DNA of 7,478 nt from Chlamydiota bacterium (GTDB lineage Bacteria; Chlamydiota; Chlamydiia; Chlamydiales; Waddliaceae). The DNA is taken from NCBI GenBank assembly GCA_011065005.1, contig JAAKFP010000118.1:1-7478 (forward strand), in the 5' to 3' direction. The notes beneath the pieces were generated by a model. It was given only the letters and a program-made list of their open reading frames with translations, did no database searches and had not been told where the DNA came from. The translations under genes and the position numbers were made by a program. Shown here piece by piece: positions 5,626-7,478 of this stretch (the first letter of the stretch is position 1; each line of letters opens with the position of its first letter).

Positions 5626-7066
5626 TCGGTCGACGAACCGTTTCTCCAAAATTGTTCTAGACCATATTCCATTGACCCCTCAAGACATTCTTAAACTAGG
5701 CGACAAGTTTTCTCAACAGGTAGGAACATGCTTGCTGTATTCGGGGGGAGAGTTCGACACCATTGAACGGACCTATCTCTGTTTGTTTCCCTCCGAATTC
5801 ATCCATGTCAATGGAAATAAACTGCAAACATCCAACGCAACCTGGCATGTTAACAACCCATGGGAGGGGTTGAGAGATTTCTTTTCATCAAAAGATAGTG
5901 ATTCCTCCTATCCCGAATGGGTCGGATACTTTGGGTATGAAATGGGAGCTACTAGCGACCCGGATAAACCACTGCCCTATCACCCCTCGGCAATTCCGGA
6001 TTCCTTTTTTTTGCGACCCTCTCTTGTGATTAGCTTCGATCATAAGGAAAAATATGCAACCCTTCTCTTTCGTGAAGACTCCCTAAAAACCCTTCCGGAA
6101 GATCAGAAGAGATGGTGCGCTCGCTTTACAAATAAAACGGAATGGCCAAAGATTCTGACAGAAGAGTTATCCACCCCTCCCCAAAATAATGTGGAGCCTT
6201 TTTCTTTAGCTACACCCATCGAATCCCCTGATTCCTATCGACAAAAGGTAGAACGAACAAAGGAGCTGATCAGATCGGGTGAAGTCTATCAGGTGAATCT
6301 CTCTCAAAAGTTTCTCCTCAGAGGGGAGAGAGACCCATATCAAATCTTTTGTGAGCTGGCCTCGATTAATCCAGCCCCATTTATGGCGTACCTACGCTTT
6401 CCGGATTTTGTGATTATTTCCTCATCACCGGAGAGGTTTCTATCAAAAAGGGGCACTATCCTCGAAACAAGACCCATCAAAGGGACTGCCCCACGTGGTG
6501 AGAGCTTGGAACAAGATCTGCGGAATAAAGAGTGGCTCTTATCCTCACCAAAAGAGAGGGCAGAGCTTTTGATGATCACAGATCTTATGCGAAACGATTT
6601 GGGGAAGGTGAGCGTCACGGGCAGCGTGAAAACCCACAAAATTTGGGAATGTGAAACATATACCAACGTACATCATCTTGTTTCCACGATCTCTTCGCAA
6701 GCGAAGCCTCAATTGCATGCCGTCGATATTCTGCGGTCTTGCTTTCCGGGGGGGTCCATCACCGGCTGTCCTAAGCTTCGAGCTATGGAAGTCATCAGCG
6801 ATATAGAACAGAGAGCACGTGGAATCTATACAGGCTCTATTGGGTACCTGACGGGGAATGGAGACTTCGATTTCAATATCGCGATTCGTACGGTTCTATG
6901 GAAGGGAGGGTTGATCGACGTACAGCTGGGAGGAGGGATTGTTTCCGATTCCGACCCACAGAAGGAGTATGAGGAAACTCTCCATAAAGGAGAGTCCCTT
7001 TTTAAGACGCTGGGATTAAAGGAGTTGAAGTGTCGAAAACGAAACCAAAATTTTAACCACAGATGA
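5618..7066 (+). CDS. pabB: Aminodeoxychorismate synthase component I
   Basis: PabB converts chorismate plus ammonia (supplied by PabA from glutamine) to 4-amino-4-deoxychorismate, a precursor of p-aminobenzoate and folate. The 482-residue protein has the chorismate-binding fold. The N-terminal half contains GYFGYEMG (103-110). The active-site motif PIKGTAPRG carries Lys288, the lysine that marks PabB; anthranilate synthase TrpE has Ala there. PGGSITGCPKLRAMEVI (about 377-393) and a late GGGIVSDSDPQKEYEE complete the signature. ATG 5618 overlaps the yebC stop by eight bases, implying translational coupling. The frame is open back to 5579 inside yebC, but that gives no homologous residues. The last codons (AAC CAC AGA TGA) lie in a palindromic repeat, so the Lys/Arg/Asn-rich tail after KTLGL is probably not native. 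No pabA or pabC is visible nearby. Confidence 0.93.
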   Translation: MNDRSTNRFSKIVLDHIPLTPQDILKLGDKFSQQVGTCLLYSGGEFDTIERTYLCLFPSEFIHVNGNKLQTSNATWHVNNPWEGLRDFFSSKDSDSSYPEWVGYFGYEMGATSDPDKPLPYHPSAIPDSFFLRPSLVISFDHKEKYATLLFREDSLKTLPEDQKRWCARFTNKTEWPKILTEELSTPPQNNVEPFSLATPIESPDSYRQKVERTKELIRSGEVYQVNLSQKFLLRGERDPYQIFCELASINPAPFMAYLRFPDFVIISSSPERFLSKRGTILETRPIKGTAPRGESLEQDLRNKEWLLSSPKERAELLMITDLMRNDLGKVSVTGSVKTHKIWECETYTNVHHLVSTISSQAKPQLHAVDILRSCFPGGSITGCPKLRAMEVISDIEQRARGIYTGSIGYLTGNGDFDFNIAIRTVLWKGGLIDVQLGGGIVSDSDPQKEYEETLHKGESLFKTLGLKELKCRKRNQNFNHR

Positions 7067-7136
7067 ACACAGATCGGAGTTCTTCTGCACGATGACAGCA
7101 GATCTGTGTTCATCTGTGAGCATCTGTGGTTAAAAT
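7050..7136. repeat. Interrupted palindrome overlapping the 3' end of pabB
   Basis: ATTTTAACCACAGAT (7050-7064) pairs exactly with 7122-7136, and GAACACAGATC (7065-7075) with 7101-7111. The right arm carries one extra ten-base unit, ATCTGTGAGC (7112-7121), so the arms are built from a short reiterated ATCTGTG motif. The loop is 7076-7100. The element contains the last 17 bases of pabB including the stop, and may double as its terminator. I recall similar ACCACAGATGAACACAG repeats from many environmental genomes, but could not search. Confidence 0.85.
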
Positions 7137-7197
7137 CAAAGTTCGAAGGCGGTATTTGTTATTGAGAAGAAAGCGAAGAACAAGGTAAAAACACCCC

Positions 7198-7227
7198 TTG
7201 ACACCATTTACCCAGGGTAATATGTAT
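7198..7227 (+). promoter_or_regulatory. Candidate promoter for the gene at 7430
   Basis: A perfect -35 TTGACA (7198-7203) is followed at 17-18 bases by weak -10 candidates (TATGTA 7221-7226 or ATGTAT 7222-7227). A better TATAAA (7225-7230) is 21 bases away, which is too long. If used, it places the 166-bp palindrome in the 5' leader of the next gene. Confidence 0.4.
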
Positions 7228-7231
7228 AAAA

Positions 7232-7397
7232 TTATACTCAATTAAGATGAAGAATTGGAATTTTGCCAACGCCGGGATCTACAGATTCATATCAAAGAAA
7301 ACAGCTTACTATGGGTACATAGGAGGTGTTTTCTTTGATTTGAAGATGTGGGTTCCGGCTAAGGCAAAAACCAATTCTTCATCTTAATTGAGTATAA
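7232..7397. repeat. 166-bp long palindrome in the leader of the downstream gene
   Basis: The outer 27 bases match perfectly (7232-7258 with 7371-7397). The next eight (7260-7267 with 7363-7370) have one mismatch, and the inner 38 (7268-7305 with 7325-7362) have about ten. A small apical hairpin, CTATG (7309-7313) with CATAG (7318-7322) around GGTA, caps it. An AGGAGGTG (7321-7328) lies at the apex but no useful frame follows. No transposase is encoded. It resembles the 1031-1193 element in size and in having a capped apex, but not in sequence. It is either a MITE-like insertion or a structured RNA leader. Confidence 0.85.
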
Positions 7398-7429
7398 GTA
7401 CCCATATATAGAAAAGGAAGGAGGAAATA

Positions 7430-7478
7430 ATGGAGCCTGTTGATGGAGGTCCTGTATATTCTGCAAGTAGGGATAAAG
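7430..7478 (+). CDS. Start of an unidentified gene (3' end outside window)
   Basis: ATG 7430 follows a strong Shine-Dalgarno AAGGAGG (7418-7424) at five bases. The frame is open to the window edge: MEPVDGGPVYSASRDK, 16 codons. There is no signal peptide in this piece. The residues are too few to name a family. In C. trachomatis the gene beyond yebC is the secreted effector gene tarp, but nothing here supports that identity. Confidence 0.6.
   Translation, partial: MEPVDGGPVYSASRDK

Noticed and set aside
1031..7397. CRISPR array or insertion sequence
   Set aside because: The palindromes are single, unrelated and not regularly spaced, and no transposase or cas gene is present in any frame.

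Overview
The window looks like a piece of a chromosome from a member of the Chlamydiae, probably an environmental (Parachlamydia/Waddlia/Simkania-type) lineage. The main reason is gene order. prfB is followed by a small GNAT acetyltransferase and then yebC, matching from memory the Chlamydia trachomatis order CT459-CT458-CT457, and a BrnQ-type transporter as found in chlamydiae lies next door. The assignment is an inference; no rRNA or other phylogenetic marker is present.

Layout. (1) 1-737: the 3' end of a surface-type protein made of LVIVD propeller repeats, a Ser/Thr-rich stalk, one membrane helix and a basic tail with three tyrosine-containing repeats. (2) 738-1227: a 490-base gap. It holds a strong sigma70-type promoter (799-827), a 35-codon Thr-rich open frame (846-953), a strong intrinsic terminator (979-1016) with a competing antiterminator, and a 163-bp imperfect palindrome (1031-1193). 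(3) 1228-2355: brnQ. (4) 2380-2478: a perfect 40-bp inverted repeat. (5) 2573-7066: a tight five-gene, same-strand cluster of prfB (with programmed +1 frameshift), a GNAT acetyltransferase, a SprT/YgjP-like zinc metalloprotease, yebC and pabB. (6) 7050-7136: a palindrome that overlaps the end of pabB and supplies its stop codon. (7) 7137-7429: a gap with a candidate promoter and a 166-bp near-palindrome (7232-7397). (8) 7430-7478: the first 16 codons of a new gene with a strong ribosome binding site.

How it works together. The five-gene cluster combines translation termination (RF2), a YebC-family translation/regulatory factor, a probable protein acetyltransferase, a putative protease and the first step of p-aminobenzoate synthesis for folate. 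Gaps of 5, 13 and 16 bases and one 8-base overlap argue for a single transcript, with a candidate promoter at 2504-2533.

The most interesting signal is the region before brnQ. It has the architecture of a classical ribosome-mediated attenuator: promoter, short frame with 8 Thr codons in 13, and a strand (932-941) that nearly duplicates the 3' arm of the terminator and can pair with its 5' arm. If the 163-bp palindrome is a later insertion, the terminator originally lay about 48 bases from brnQ. The same frame also reads as a small lipoprotein, so two hypotheses compete. The second theme is four long palindromes of unrelated sequence, one at every boundary between transcription units and none inside the cluster.
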